This document shows positions 1 through 6,860 of a DNA stretch of 8,614 nucleotides, in pieces. The stretch comes from JAGOBX01 sp017999075 [NCBI: Candidatus Babelota bacterium] (GTDB lineage: Bacteria; JAGOBX01): contig JAGOBX010000130.1 in the NCBI GenBank assembly GCA_017999075.1, positions 1 to 8,614 of the forward strand, read 5' to 3'. The position numbers and the translations under genes are program-made. The first letter of the stretch is position 1, and each line of letters opens with the position of its first letter. Under the pieces are notes generated by a model that did not search any database, was not told where the DNA came from, and saw only the letters and a list, made by a program, of their open reading frames with translations.

Positions 1-273
1 TTAATTAATTTAACACTTGAAAATGATGCGCTAATAATTTTAAGTCACAATTACAGTCCAAACTGGAAATTAAAGGATAATAAGGAAAATGTGGGAATTT
101 TGATGCGTAACAGGAATTTCATGGCGTTTTATGGAAAAAAAGGAGTTAATGAAATAGATTTTTTTTATTCTGATCCTCTTATAAAAACAGGGTTGGGGAT
201 ATGGGTTTTATCCGGAATAATTCTATTATTGTTTAGTATATTTTATTATTTCAAAAAAATAACGATTGCTTGA
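1..273 (+). CDS. YfhO-family membrane protein, C-terminal end (5' truncated by window)
   Basis: Frame 1 is open from the first base to TGA at 271-273, giving 90 visible residues, so the gene begins upstream of the window. The GTG at 91 and the later ATGs are internal codons, because the matching sequence starts well before them. Residues 10-23 read ALIILSHNYSPNWK, the pattern seen near the end of YfhO proteins (a 'lvlS..YyPGWk' strand). It is followed by a small beta region (residues 31-57) and one hydrophobic segment at about 63-84 that ends in a lysine-containing tail. YfhO proteins are large polytopic membrane proteins related to GT-C glycosyltransferases. Some family members act in glycosylating wall or envelope polymers, and most are uncharacterised. 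The G of the usual PGW is replaced by N (PNW). The family call is from pattern memory and is fairly secure; substrate and function are unknown. Confidence 0.75.
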   Translation, partial: LINLTLENDALIILSHNYSPNWKLKDNKENVGILMRNRNFMAFYGKKGVNEIDFFYSDPLIKTGLGIWVLSGIILLLFSIFYYFKKITIA

Positions 274-320
274 GATTAAGCTTTTTAACATCAAATTATT
301 TGTTGACAATAATCGTTATT
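258..320. repeat. 10-base inverted repeat pair flanking the intergenic gap
   Basis: AATAACGATT at 258-267, in the last codons of the YfhO-like gene, is the exact reverse complement of AATCGTTATT at 311-320, inside the operator candidate. The arms are 43 bases apart. They could be two copies of a protein-binding half-site, or the arms of a long-loop hairpin in the YfhO read-through transcript. The arms are only 20% G+C, so chance is a serious alternative. Confidence 0.35.
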
Positions 321-331
321 GTAATTAAAAT
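303..331 (+). promoter_or_regulatory. Sigma-70-type promoter for the TPR lipoprotein/dprA unit
   Basis: A perfect -35 TTGACA (303-308) is separated by exactly 17 bases from a -10 TAAAAT (326-331). It lies in the 64-base gap between the YfhO-like gene and the TPR lipoprotein. A start site 6-7 bases after the -10 box would fall at about 337-338, on the A of the ATG at 338, which predicts a leaderless transcript. No Shine-Dalgarno-like sequence is present before that ATG, in agreement. This is motif reading only; AT-rich DNA produces -10-like boxes by chance, but a perfect -35 at ideal spacing is less likely to be accidental. Confidence 0.6.
306..322. promoter_or_regulatory. Palindromic operator candidate in promoter spacer
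   Basis: ACAATAA-TCG-TTATTGT is a perfect 7-base inverted repeat around a 3-base centre. It fills almost all of the spacer between the -35 and -10 boxes of the promoter at 303-331, where a repressor would block RNA polymerase. Size and AT-rich symmetry are loosely like Fur-family boxes (7-1-7), but it does not match a canonical Fur, PerR or Zur box and I do not assign a regulator. Ten bases of it (311-320) recur inverted at 258-267. Confidence 0.4.
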
Positions 332-337
332 TCAGTT

Positions 338-1120
338 ATGAAAAAAATTAGAAATTTTATTTTAATACTATTGATTTTACAGGTGATTTCCTGTTCGGAC
401 AGTAAAATAAATTTTAATGATTTGCGAAGCAGAATACAGGAATTAAAACAGAGAGGTTCTGGACAAAATACGGCTAATCTGCAGAACACAGTTAAAGAAA
501 CAGAAGAATTGTTGAACATTTGCCTGTCTGCTTTTGAAAATCAGTATCAGGCTCTAAGGTATCTCGGTGTTCAATGTTTACAGCGCCAAATGTATGATGC
601 TGCAATAGAGAATTTAAATAAAGCTTTAAAAATTAAATCTGAAGATGCGGATTTGCATTATTATCTTGCTATAGCTTATGCAAACAAAGGTAAACGCGAC
701 AGTTCTTATAATTTTAAAGCAGAACAGGAATATAAAGAAGCGCTTATACTTCAGCCGAATAACAGTCTTGCTTTGTATTCGCTGGGAATACTTTATTATT
801 ATCATTTAAATCAGAAAGATATGGCAATGGAAGTTATGAATAAGTCTTATCAGAATGCTGCAAAATATGAATATAAACCAAGCGCTATGCTTGCCAGATT
901 TTATCTTGAAAAAAATGAATTTGGCGAAGCAGTAAAATATTATAAGGATGCTGCTGAACGGGTTAGTTCTCCGAAAATTAAAGCTAAACTATTATTGAAT
1001 GCAGGAATTGTTTATCAAAAAATGAATGACAATATTAACGCTAAAATTTATTTTCAGAATTCTTTGAAATTAGATGATTCTCTTCAAGAAGCAAAAAATT
1101 TATTGTCTTTAGTTAAATAA
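338..1120 (+). CDS. TPR-repeat lipoprotein
   Basis: A 260-residue protein with a clear lipoprotein signal: a basic start (MKKIR), a hydrophobic stretch at about 7-16, and a lipobox VISC with the acylated Cys at residue 19. The mature protein is therefore expected to be anchored in the inner or outer membrane and face the periplasm or surface. After a short helical linker (about 25-65) come roughly five tetratricopeptide repeats, near 71-100, 105-140, 144-170, 181-210 and 215-250. They show the usual spaced Leu/Tyr/Gly/Ala pattern, for example ALYSLGILYY and EAVKYYKDAAE. TPRs are protein-docking scaffolds, so the specific role cannot be read from sequence. The ATG at 338 is chosen because it gives the complete signal peptide; it lacks a Shine-Dalgarno and may be leaderless. 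dprA follows 24 bases downstream on the same strand with no obvious promoter or terminator between, suggesting co-transcription. A role in assembling an envelope complex is possible but unproven. Confidence 0.85.
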   Translation: MKKIRNFILILLILQVISCSDSKINFNDLRSRIQELKQRGSGQNTANLQNTVKETEELLNICLSAFENQYQALRYLGVQCLQRQMYDAAIENLNKALKIKSEDADLHYYLAIAYANKGKRDSSYNFKAEQEYKEALILQPNNSLALYSLGILYYYHLNQKDMAMEVMNKSYQNAAKYEYKPSAMLARFYLEKNEFGEAVKYYKDAAERVSSPKIKAKLLLNAGIVYQKMNDNINAKIYFQNSLKLDDSLQEAKNLLSLVK

Positions 1121-1144
1121 CTTTGTCATCAAATATCAAATTAA

Positions 1145-2257
1145 ATGGATGATTTAACTGCCGCGTTGTTATTAAATTCGGTTAAGGAACTCGGTTGCCG
1201 GAGATTTAAAGAATTAGTTGATGCTTTCGGAAACCCGTCTTCTGTTTTTTCAGCTGATGATAAACAAATTAAAAAAGTAAGTCAGATATCGGAAATTTTG
1301 CTGTACAAAATCCGCAAACTGAAAATAAACGATGAAATAAAACAGATAATAGATAAAAGTTCTTCTCAAGGGTTTAAAATCATTTATTACGGTTCAGAAA
1401 ATTATCCTGAGAATTTGTCCGAACTTTATTCTCCGCCTTCTGTATTATATTCCACTAATTTTTTTCAGAAAAAAGATAAAATGTCAATTGCAGTAGTAGG
1501 TTCAAGATTTGCTTCAAAATATGCTGTTTTAGTTACAGATGAATTTGTTAGAAAATTAACTGCTGCTGGATTTACAATAATAAGCGGTTTTGCTAAAGGG
1601 ATAGATATAACTGCTCATACATCGGCTGTTGAATCAGGAGGAAGAACAGTTTGTGTATTGGGAACAGGACTTGACAGAAAATGTATATATCCTGCTGAAC
1701 ATAAGTATTATTACGACAAATTTTTAAAAAATGAAAATGTGATTTTTTTAAGCGAATATCCGCCTGAAACCATAGCGTCAAAACAGAATTTTCCGGCCAG
1801 AAACAGAATAGTCAGCGGGTTATCATTAGGTACACTTATTACTCAGGCAGGAAAAAAAAGCGGAGCTTTGATTACTGCAGGTATGGCTCTTGAACAAAAC
1901 AGAGAGGTATTTGCAGTTCCTGACAGAATAGGTTTGATAAGCAGCATAGGCACTAATGAGTTAATTAAACTCGGTCATGCAAAATTAGTACAGGATGTTT
2001 CAGATATAATCGAGGAATTAAATATTTATAATAATTTGCTGAACAACGAACAACCCCTCAAACCGCAATATAAAAAAAATGAATTGTCTGATATTGAAGA
2101 AAAAGTTTTGTCTGTATTGACAGATACTCCTCAAAAATTATCTGAAATAGCGGAAACTCTTAATATGGATGAAAAAAATGTTAATGTGATTTTAATGAAA
2201 CTTGAAATTAAAAATTTTGTATGTCAATTTCCAGGACATTTATTTTTTAAACAATAA
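1145..2257 (+). CDS. dprA: DNA-processing protein DprA/Smf
   Basis: A complete 370-residue DprA. In naturally transformable bacteria DprA binds incoming single-stranded DNA in the cytoplasm and loads RecA; it is also widespread in bacteria not known to take up DNA. Architecture: an N-terminal helical SAM/HhH-like domain (about 1-60), the Rossmann-like DprA core (about 80-290), and a C-terminal winged-helix domain (about 313-370). Core motifs visible are VVGSR (117-121), SGFAKGID followed by AH (147-158), GGRTVCVLGTGLD (165-177), SEYPP (203-207), FPARNRIVSGLS (216-227) and SGALITA (239-245). Two departures from the common consensus are TQA at 233-235 (commonly VEA) and VPD at 258-260 (commonly VPG). 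The segment LIKLGHAKLV (273-282) is one residue longer than the usual LIxxGAxLV, as I recall for Bacteroidota-type DprA. The frame is intact. There is no Shine-Dalgarno; the ATG at 1145 gives the expected family N-terminus. Likely expressed with the upstream TPR lipoprotein gene. Confidence 0.95.
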   Translation: MDDLTAALLLNSVKELGCRRFKELVDAFGNPSSVFSADDKQIKKVSQISEILLYKIRKLKINDEIKQIIDKSSSQGFKIIYYGSENYPENLSELYSPPSVLYSTNFFQKKDKMSIAVVGSRFASKYAVLVTDEFVRKLTAAGFTIISGFAKGIDITAHTSAVESGGRTVCVLGTGLDRKCIYPAEHKYYYDKFLKNENVIFLSEYPPETIASKQNFPARNRIVSGLSLGTLITQAGKKSGALITAGMALEQNREVFAVPDRIGLISSIGTNELIKLGHAKLVQDVSDIIEELNIYNNLLNNEQPLKPQYKKNELSDIEEKVLSVLTDTPQKLSEIAETLNMDEKNVNVILMKLEIKNFVCQFPGHLFFKQ

Positions 2258-2269
2258 AAAAATATTTTC

Positions 2270-2297
2270 TTGAATTTTAGTTTTGAATATTTATAAT
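2270..2297 (+). promoter_or_regulatory. Promoter candidate for the giant ligase-like gene
   Basis: TTGAAT (2270-2275) lies 16 bases before a perfect TATAAT (2292-2297) in the 76-base gap after dprA. A start near 2303-2304 would leave a 5' leader of about 30 bases before the ATG at 2334. The whole gap is almost pure A/T, so a -10 match alone carries little weight; the combination and position make it plausible. No Shine-Dalgarno is seen in the leader. Confidence 0.4.
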
Positions 2298-2333
2298 AAT
2301 TTTTTTAATAAAAATATTTGCAGAAATTAAAAT

Positions 2334-5300
2334 ATGAATCAAGTTAAACCAAAATATAATTATATATATATAGAAATGCTGAATATAATTTTATTAACTT
2401 CAATAATATTTGGAGTTGAAATTTATATTTCTCAATACAGCAACCCTGCCACTGAAGTTAAATTTTATTATCTTGGAATAATAAATTCAGTTTTAATGTT
2501 TTTTTCGGTTGTTCATTTTTACATAACCGGAAAGAAAACAAAATTTTTTTTGGGGAATATTTTTATTACAGTAGTAATTTATTTTTTTATTACGTCTTCG
2601 TGGTCAGAATACCGGCATGTGTCTTACCGGGCGATTCTTACATTTTTTACTTTTTTAATTTTATATTACAATTTTGTTTATAATATCGATAGTGATGTTA
2701 AAATTAAATTTCTTCTTACTGTTTTAATTACTGTAACTTCAGGAGTATGTTTTTTCGGATTGCTTCAGTTTGCCGGATATGATTTTTATAAATGGGGAAG
2801 AGTTTATGAGTTATTCGAAGATATGAATATCCTCAGAATAATATCGTGTCAAGGTAATCCGAATTTTTTAGGAGTTTTTATAATATCAGTTTTTCCAATA
2901 TTTATTGTGTTGGCATATAAAAAGTTTATAGGAAACATATATGCCTTGTCTGTTTTTTCTTTACTACTGCTATTTATAGCTGTTCATTTTAGCATAGAAT
3001 TATTTTATCAGTCGAACGGAATAGAAATAAATGTAGAACTTTTACTTGGAATAATAATGTTTTTGACGCTGTTGGTTATTTATTTTATTAAAAAAAGTTG
3101 CGATAATGAAATTCTAAAACTGAAAATATTAAAATATCTGCCTGTAATTAATGTATTTATTTTTTTTGTAATTTTATTTGCATTGTTTTTTACTTACAAT
3201 CGCGGCGGGTATGTGGGTTTTATAGTTGAACTTGCAATATTATTTTTTTTCCAGAGATATTATTTTAAAAAGAAAATACTGACCAAATCAGTTATAAAGA
3301 TTTTTTGTTGCGTTTTGGGATTGTTTTTTATTATTTATTTTTTAAGCTACAACTTCTCACATAAAATAGATTTAGTCGCTTATCGGTTATTAAACGTATC
3401 AAATTTTCAGCAGCCTGATGTTAAGATAAGGTTTTATTTATGGCAGGTAGCCCTTAATGTTATACGTCAAAATTATTGGTTTGGAACAGGAATAGGAACT
3501 TTTATGAATTATTTTCCTTCGGAAATTACCGAAAACTGGAAATATATTTTTCCTAAACCTGATATGATAGTAGAATCAGCACACAGCGAACTTCTTGAAA
3601 TATTACTGGAAACTGGAGTAATAGGTCTATTGATTGTGATAATAATGCTTTACAGGGTTTTTCATTTGAATATTAAACTAATTAAAGTTATTGAAGATGA
3701 TTTTTATAAATATCTTTCAGTAGGAATATTGGCTTCATTATGCGGTATCTTGACTCACGCGTTATTTGAAACAAAGTTCAGATATGCATCTACTGTTGTT
3801 CCTGCTGTTTTTTATATTGCAATAATTGAATACCTGGCTTCAAAATATTTATACTCGTCGAAATGCAGCTTGAAAAATAATATTACAAATCCAAATATGA
3901 AATCTTTTTTTGTAATAGGTTATACAGGCATTGCTGCAGTTATTTTAATATTGCTTTATCTTAAACCGCTGGCTTCAAATATATACAATAATTTCGCTTC
4001 TATAGAAGTTAGGGTAAACAAAGAATCGTTTGATACTGCTTTAGAATATTTTGATAAATCTTTGTTTTTTGATGAATATAATGAAATTTCTTTATACACC
4101 AAATTACGAGTATATGATTATAAAAGGGATTATACTAATGCAGAAAAAACTGTATTCAGACTTATGTCCATATCTCCATTTTTTAAAGATATAAATCAAA
4201 TATATGGAGATATTCTGCTGAAACAGAATAAAATAAATGAAGCGAATTATTTTATAAATAAAGGATTGAAAGTTTCGCAGCCGTTTGATTCTTATTATTT
4301 ACTTAAAAGTCAGAGTTTGATTCAGGAAAAAAAATATGAACTGGCTGAAGAATTATTAAAAAAGAATTATTATAGAATAGAGAATAAAGGTTATCTGAAT
4401 TATATGCTTGGAAAAATTTCAGAAATGGGGAATATGAAAGTTTCAGCTTATGAAAACTATAGAAATTCGATAAAAGCAGGGATTGATAATTCAATAAATT
4501 ATTATAATTTCGGTATATTTTTGTTGAAAGAAAAAAAAATAGATGAAGGAATATTTTATTTATACCTTGCCCGTATAATAGATTCTCAAAAACGATCAAT
4601 AACTCCAGCGTTCTGGATGCAGGTATTTAATAAACTCAACCCGAATTTTGTTTTATCAAATCAGATTAAACCGTTTACAAAGATTATGTATGTCAATTTA
4701 AAATTAATGCTGAGTTATCTTGAAAATACGGAAAATGATATAAATAATTTGAAAATGCAATTTTTAAATACAGAATACAAAGAACATATAATTTATTTGG
4801 AATTGAAGATGAATTATATAAAAAACAGGGGATTCTCAAAAAATCAGATTGAATTTATTTTAAACAATGAGATAAGTCCTGAATTGGTTTCAGCTGCAGT
4901 GAAGCAATTGGCTACTACTCCGGAAATACATAATTATTTTGATAAAATATTGCAGAAAATATCGTTATACGCAGGAAAAGATAAATTTAATATTGCTTTG
5001 ATGTTAAATCTTGCTAAAGATTTTGAGAGTGCAGGAATTCCTGGAGCTTCGGAAAAAATTAAACAATTAGTAAATAATGTTACTCCGAAAAATTTTAAAA
5101 ATGAAAAATATTTAAATAGTTTTGGGATAGTAGGATTTGATTTTAAAAATGAAAATGTTAATTCAGGAGAAATTAGGAAAATATTACTGTATTTTGGTAT
5201 TGATAACTCTCTTCCTTTGAAAATAAAAGGGCATTTTGAAATAGGAAATGATACATATCATTATGTTTTTAAAGACGAAAAAGAAGATATGTTTATTAAT

Positions 5301-6842
5301 CTTGAAGAATATAATTCAGGAGATGTAGTTAAAAAATATGTGGATCTCAGGTTTGATGAAAAAATTCCTACAGGCGAATATAATTTAAAATTTATCTATA
5401 AAATTGAAGAGAGCGATACTTTATATAACGATAATCTGTTATTAATAAAAAATGAATTTGTTTATGTTTTATCAGACATATCTGTTACAGGAGATAAAAA
5501 CAAAGAGCTTGAACGCAGAGCGGATTATTGTATAAAAAATATGATTTATGAAGAAGCGGCTGATATTTATTTTAACAAACTGCCGTATGATTATAAAGAT
5601 ACAGATATAATTTTTCAGTTTAACAAATATAAACTTATTGTTTTGAAAAAAGATTATTCTGCTGCCGAGAAACAGAAAAATTTTATAGTAAACATGGGGA
5701 ATAAAATTAAAAATGCTGTGCCTGTATCCATAATTAACCGAGATATATTTGATTTTTATTGGAATAAAATAAAATTTATAGATTTTAGACATGTAAAGAA
5801 GTCTGTAAATCCTGATGACTATGATTTTGTTAATTATGCAGGAATATTTGATTATGATTTGTGTGATTTGATTTACAAAAACAAAAAAAATAAACCTGTT
5901 TTTCTGAATTCTGAAGATAACGTTCCTATAGCTTATTATTTTTATAGAAACAAACCTGATTTTCAAGAACAACTTTTTTTTATCAAGTCTTGGTATGATT
6001 CAGTAAAAAATGATTTAATCAAAACCGGAAGTGAATTTAAACCGAATTCGATTTATTTCATAAACAGTTTTATAAATGAATTGTCGGTTTCGCGTTTAAA
6101 AAATAAAATTGAATTTATAATGACTGATTTTTATAAATTTTTGTATGATATTGCTATTAATGAAAATAGTAAAAGTACGGTTATTTTTAATGGCGAAAAT
6201 CTTTTGTCAACATACAATTTTATTAATTGCCTTAATTCAGCCGGAAAAATTAAGGAAGCAGAATCTTTATTTGAAAAAATTGATTTTTATAACAAAAATA
6301 AAATGGATTATAAATCTGATATAGTTAAATTTTATCTTAAATCAAATGATTTTTCGGGGAATAAATTCCCTTACAAATATTTTGACGAAATAAACGATAT
6401 TGTAAAAAAACATTCTGCAAACCAGTATATTACTAAAAATATTCTAAAAATTTCAGATAAATATTTTTTGCTTGACGATTCAAATTATGAAATTTACGGA
6501 ATAACCAATGAATTTAAAATTTTACAAAAAGATATAATATTATATCCGCCAAATATGATTAAAGTAAAATTAAAACTTAAATTTTATAATTTATTCCCAC
6601 ATGAACTTCCAGTATCATTCGGTATAGGATATTTAGATTATTTTTCGGATTTTATAAATATTGATACCATAAATATTTATGGGAATTTTTTAAAAAATGA
6701 AATTATAAATTCAGAAAAACTTATACGCATAGATGAAAAATTGTATGAAAATATTAAAAACGGAAAATGCGAAATTAAAATTAATAAATTTTGTTTAACT
6801 GATTATTTTTCTCCTTTTATCAGATTGAATTTAGTACAATAG
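2334..6842 (+). CDS. Giant O-antigen ligase/polymerase-like (Wzy/WaaL) membrane protein with TPRs and a long multidomain tail
   Basis: One uninterrupted 1502-codon frame. Residues about 13-545 are very hydrophobic, with roughly 12-15 probable membrane spans. They carry O-antigen ligase (Wzy_C) family hallmarks: GNPNFLG at 174-180, the NRGGYVGF block at 289-296 after a span, a long periplasmic-type loop at about 340-428, and AHSELLEILLETGVIGL at 416-432, resembling the family's 'HNxxLqxxxExGxxGL' pattern. Such enzymes polymerise lipid-linked glycans or transfer them to lipid A or protein on the periplasmic face. After the last span (524-545) follow TPR-like repeats at about 560-750, a helical stretch (750-925), a beta-rich segment (929-1048), more helical repeats (about 1056-1120 and 1290-1320), and a final beta-rich segment (about 1376-1500). 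Most O-antigen ligases are about 400-500 residues and TPR-tailed versions about 600-900, so this is exceptionally long. If the membrane part is oriented as usual, the tail is periplasmic. The ATG at 2334 was chosen for its position after a promoter candidate; M15 (2376) is an alternative. Whether it is ligase or polymerase, and its substrate, are unknown. Confidence 0.8.
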   Translation: MNQVKPKYNYIYIEMLNIILLTSIIFGVEIYISQYSNPATEVKFYYLGIINSVLMFFSVVHFYITGKKTKFFLGNIFITVVIYFFITSSWSEYRHVSYRAILTFFTFLILYYNFVYNIDSDVKIKFLLTVLITVTSGVCFFGLLQFAGYDFYKWGRVYELFEDMNILRIISCQGNPNFLGVFIISVFPIFIVLAYKKFIGNIYALSVFSLLLLFIAVHFSIELFYQSNGIEINVELLLGIIMFLTLLVIYFIKKSCDNEILKLKILKYLPVINVFIFFVILFALFFTYNRGGYVGFIVELAILFFFQRYYFKKKILTKSVIKIFCCVLGLFFIIYFLSYNFSHKIDLVAYRLLNVSNFQQPDVKIRFYLWQVALNVIRQNYWFGTGIGTFMNYFPSEITENWKYIFPKPDMIVESAHSELLEILLETGVIGLLIVIIMLYRVFHLNIKLIKVIEDDFYKYLSVGILASLCGILTHALFETKFRYASTVVPAVFYIAIIEYLASKYLYSSKCSLKNNITNPNMKSFFVIGYTGIAAVILILLYLKPLASNIYNNFASIEVRVNKESFDTALEYFDKSLFFDEYNEISLYTKLRVYDYKRDYTNAEKTVFRLMSISPFFKDINQIYGDILLKQNKINEANYFINKGLKVSQPFDSYYLLKSQSLIQEKKYELAEELLKKNYYRIENKGYLNYMLGKISEMGNMKVSAYENYRNSIKAGIDNSINYYNFGIFLLKEKKIDEGIFYLYLARIIDSQKRSITPAFWMQVFNKLNPNFVLSNQIKPFTKIMYVNLKLMLSYLENTENDINNLKMQFLNTEYKEHIIYLELKMNYIKNRGFSKNQIEFILNNEISPELVSAAVKQLATTPEIHNYFDKILQKISLYAGKDKFNIALMLNLAKDFESAGIPGASEKIKQLVNNVTPKNFKNEKYLNSFGIVGFDFKNENVNSGEIRKILLYFGIDNSLPLKIKGHFEIGNDTYHYVFKDEKEDMFINLEEYNSGDVVKKYVDLRFDEKIPTGEYNLKFIYKIEESDTLYNDNLLLIKNEFVYVLSDISVTGDKNKELERRADYCIKNMIYEEAADIYFNKLPYDYKDTDIIFQFNKYKLIVLKKDYSAAEKQKNFIVNMGNKIKNAVPVSIINRDIFDFYWNKIKFIDFRHVKKSVNPDDYDFVNYAGIFDYDLCDLIYKNKKNKPVFLNSEDNVPIAYYFYRNKPDFQEQLFFIKSWYDSVKNDLIKTGSEFKPNSIYFINSFINELSVSRLKNKIEFIMTDFYKFLYDIAINENSKSTVIFNGENLLSTYNFINCLNSAGKIKEAESLFEKIDFYNKNKMDYKSDIVKFYLKSNDFSGNKFPYKYFDEINDIVKKHSANQYITKNILKISDKYFLLDDSNYEIYGITNEFKILQKDIILYPPNMIKVKLKLKFYNLFPHELPVSFGIGYLDYFSDFINIDTINIYGNFLKNEIINSEKLIRIDEKLYENIKNGKCEIKINKFCLTDYFSPFIRLNLVQ

Positions 6843-6846
6843 ATAC

Positions 6847-6860
6847 AAAAATTAATTTTT
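6847..6860. repeat. AT-only palindrome between convergent genes
   Basis: AAAAATTAATTTTT is a perfect 14-base palindrome spanning the 9-base gap between the giant gene's stop (6840-6842) and the stop of the convergent GspN-like gene (6852-6854). It could contribute to transcript ends in both directions through its A and T runs. It has no G/C stem and no loop, so it is not a recognisable intrinsic terminator. Confidence 0.25.

Noticed and set aside
91-273. Short 60-residue membrane protein starting at GTG 91
   Set aside because: The same frame is open to position 1 and the upstream residues carry the YfhO-type strand and PNWK motif, so this is the tail of a longer gene.
306-322. Fur, PerR or Zur box
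   Set aside because: The dyad is AT-rich and of similar size, but the 7-3-7 layout and bases do not match the canonical 7-1-7 boxes closely enough to name a regulator.
325-519. Minus-strand open frame of 64 codons
   Set aside because: Overlaps the signal peptide and start of the TPR lipoprotein in antisense and has no domain pattern.
1593-1781. Minus-strand open frame of 62 codons
   Set aside because: Antisense to the conserved DprA core motifs, which fix the coding strand.
4303-4599. Minus-strand open frame of 98 codons
   Set aside because: Antisense shadow of the TPR region of the giant gene; no recognisable product.
5472-5972. Minus-strand open frame of 166 codons inside the giant gene
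   Set aside because: It lies wholly within a well-supported coding frame. Its product is a run of Ile/Phe/Lys/Tyr with no domain pattern, as expected from the complement of AT-rich Asn/Lys-rich coding DNA.
2334-6842. Two genes joined by a sequencing frameshift
   Set aside because: The reading frame is continuous for 1502 codons with no stop, and domain boundaries show no frame disturbance, so the long protein appears genuine in this sequence.
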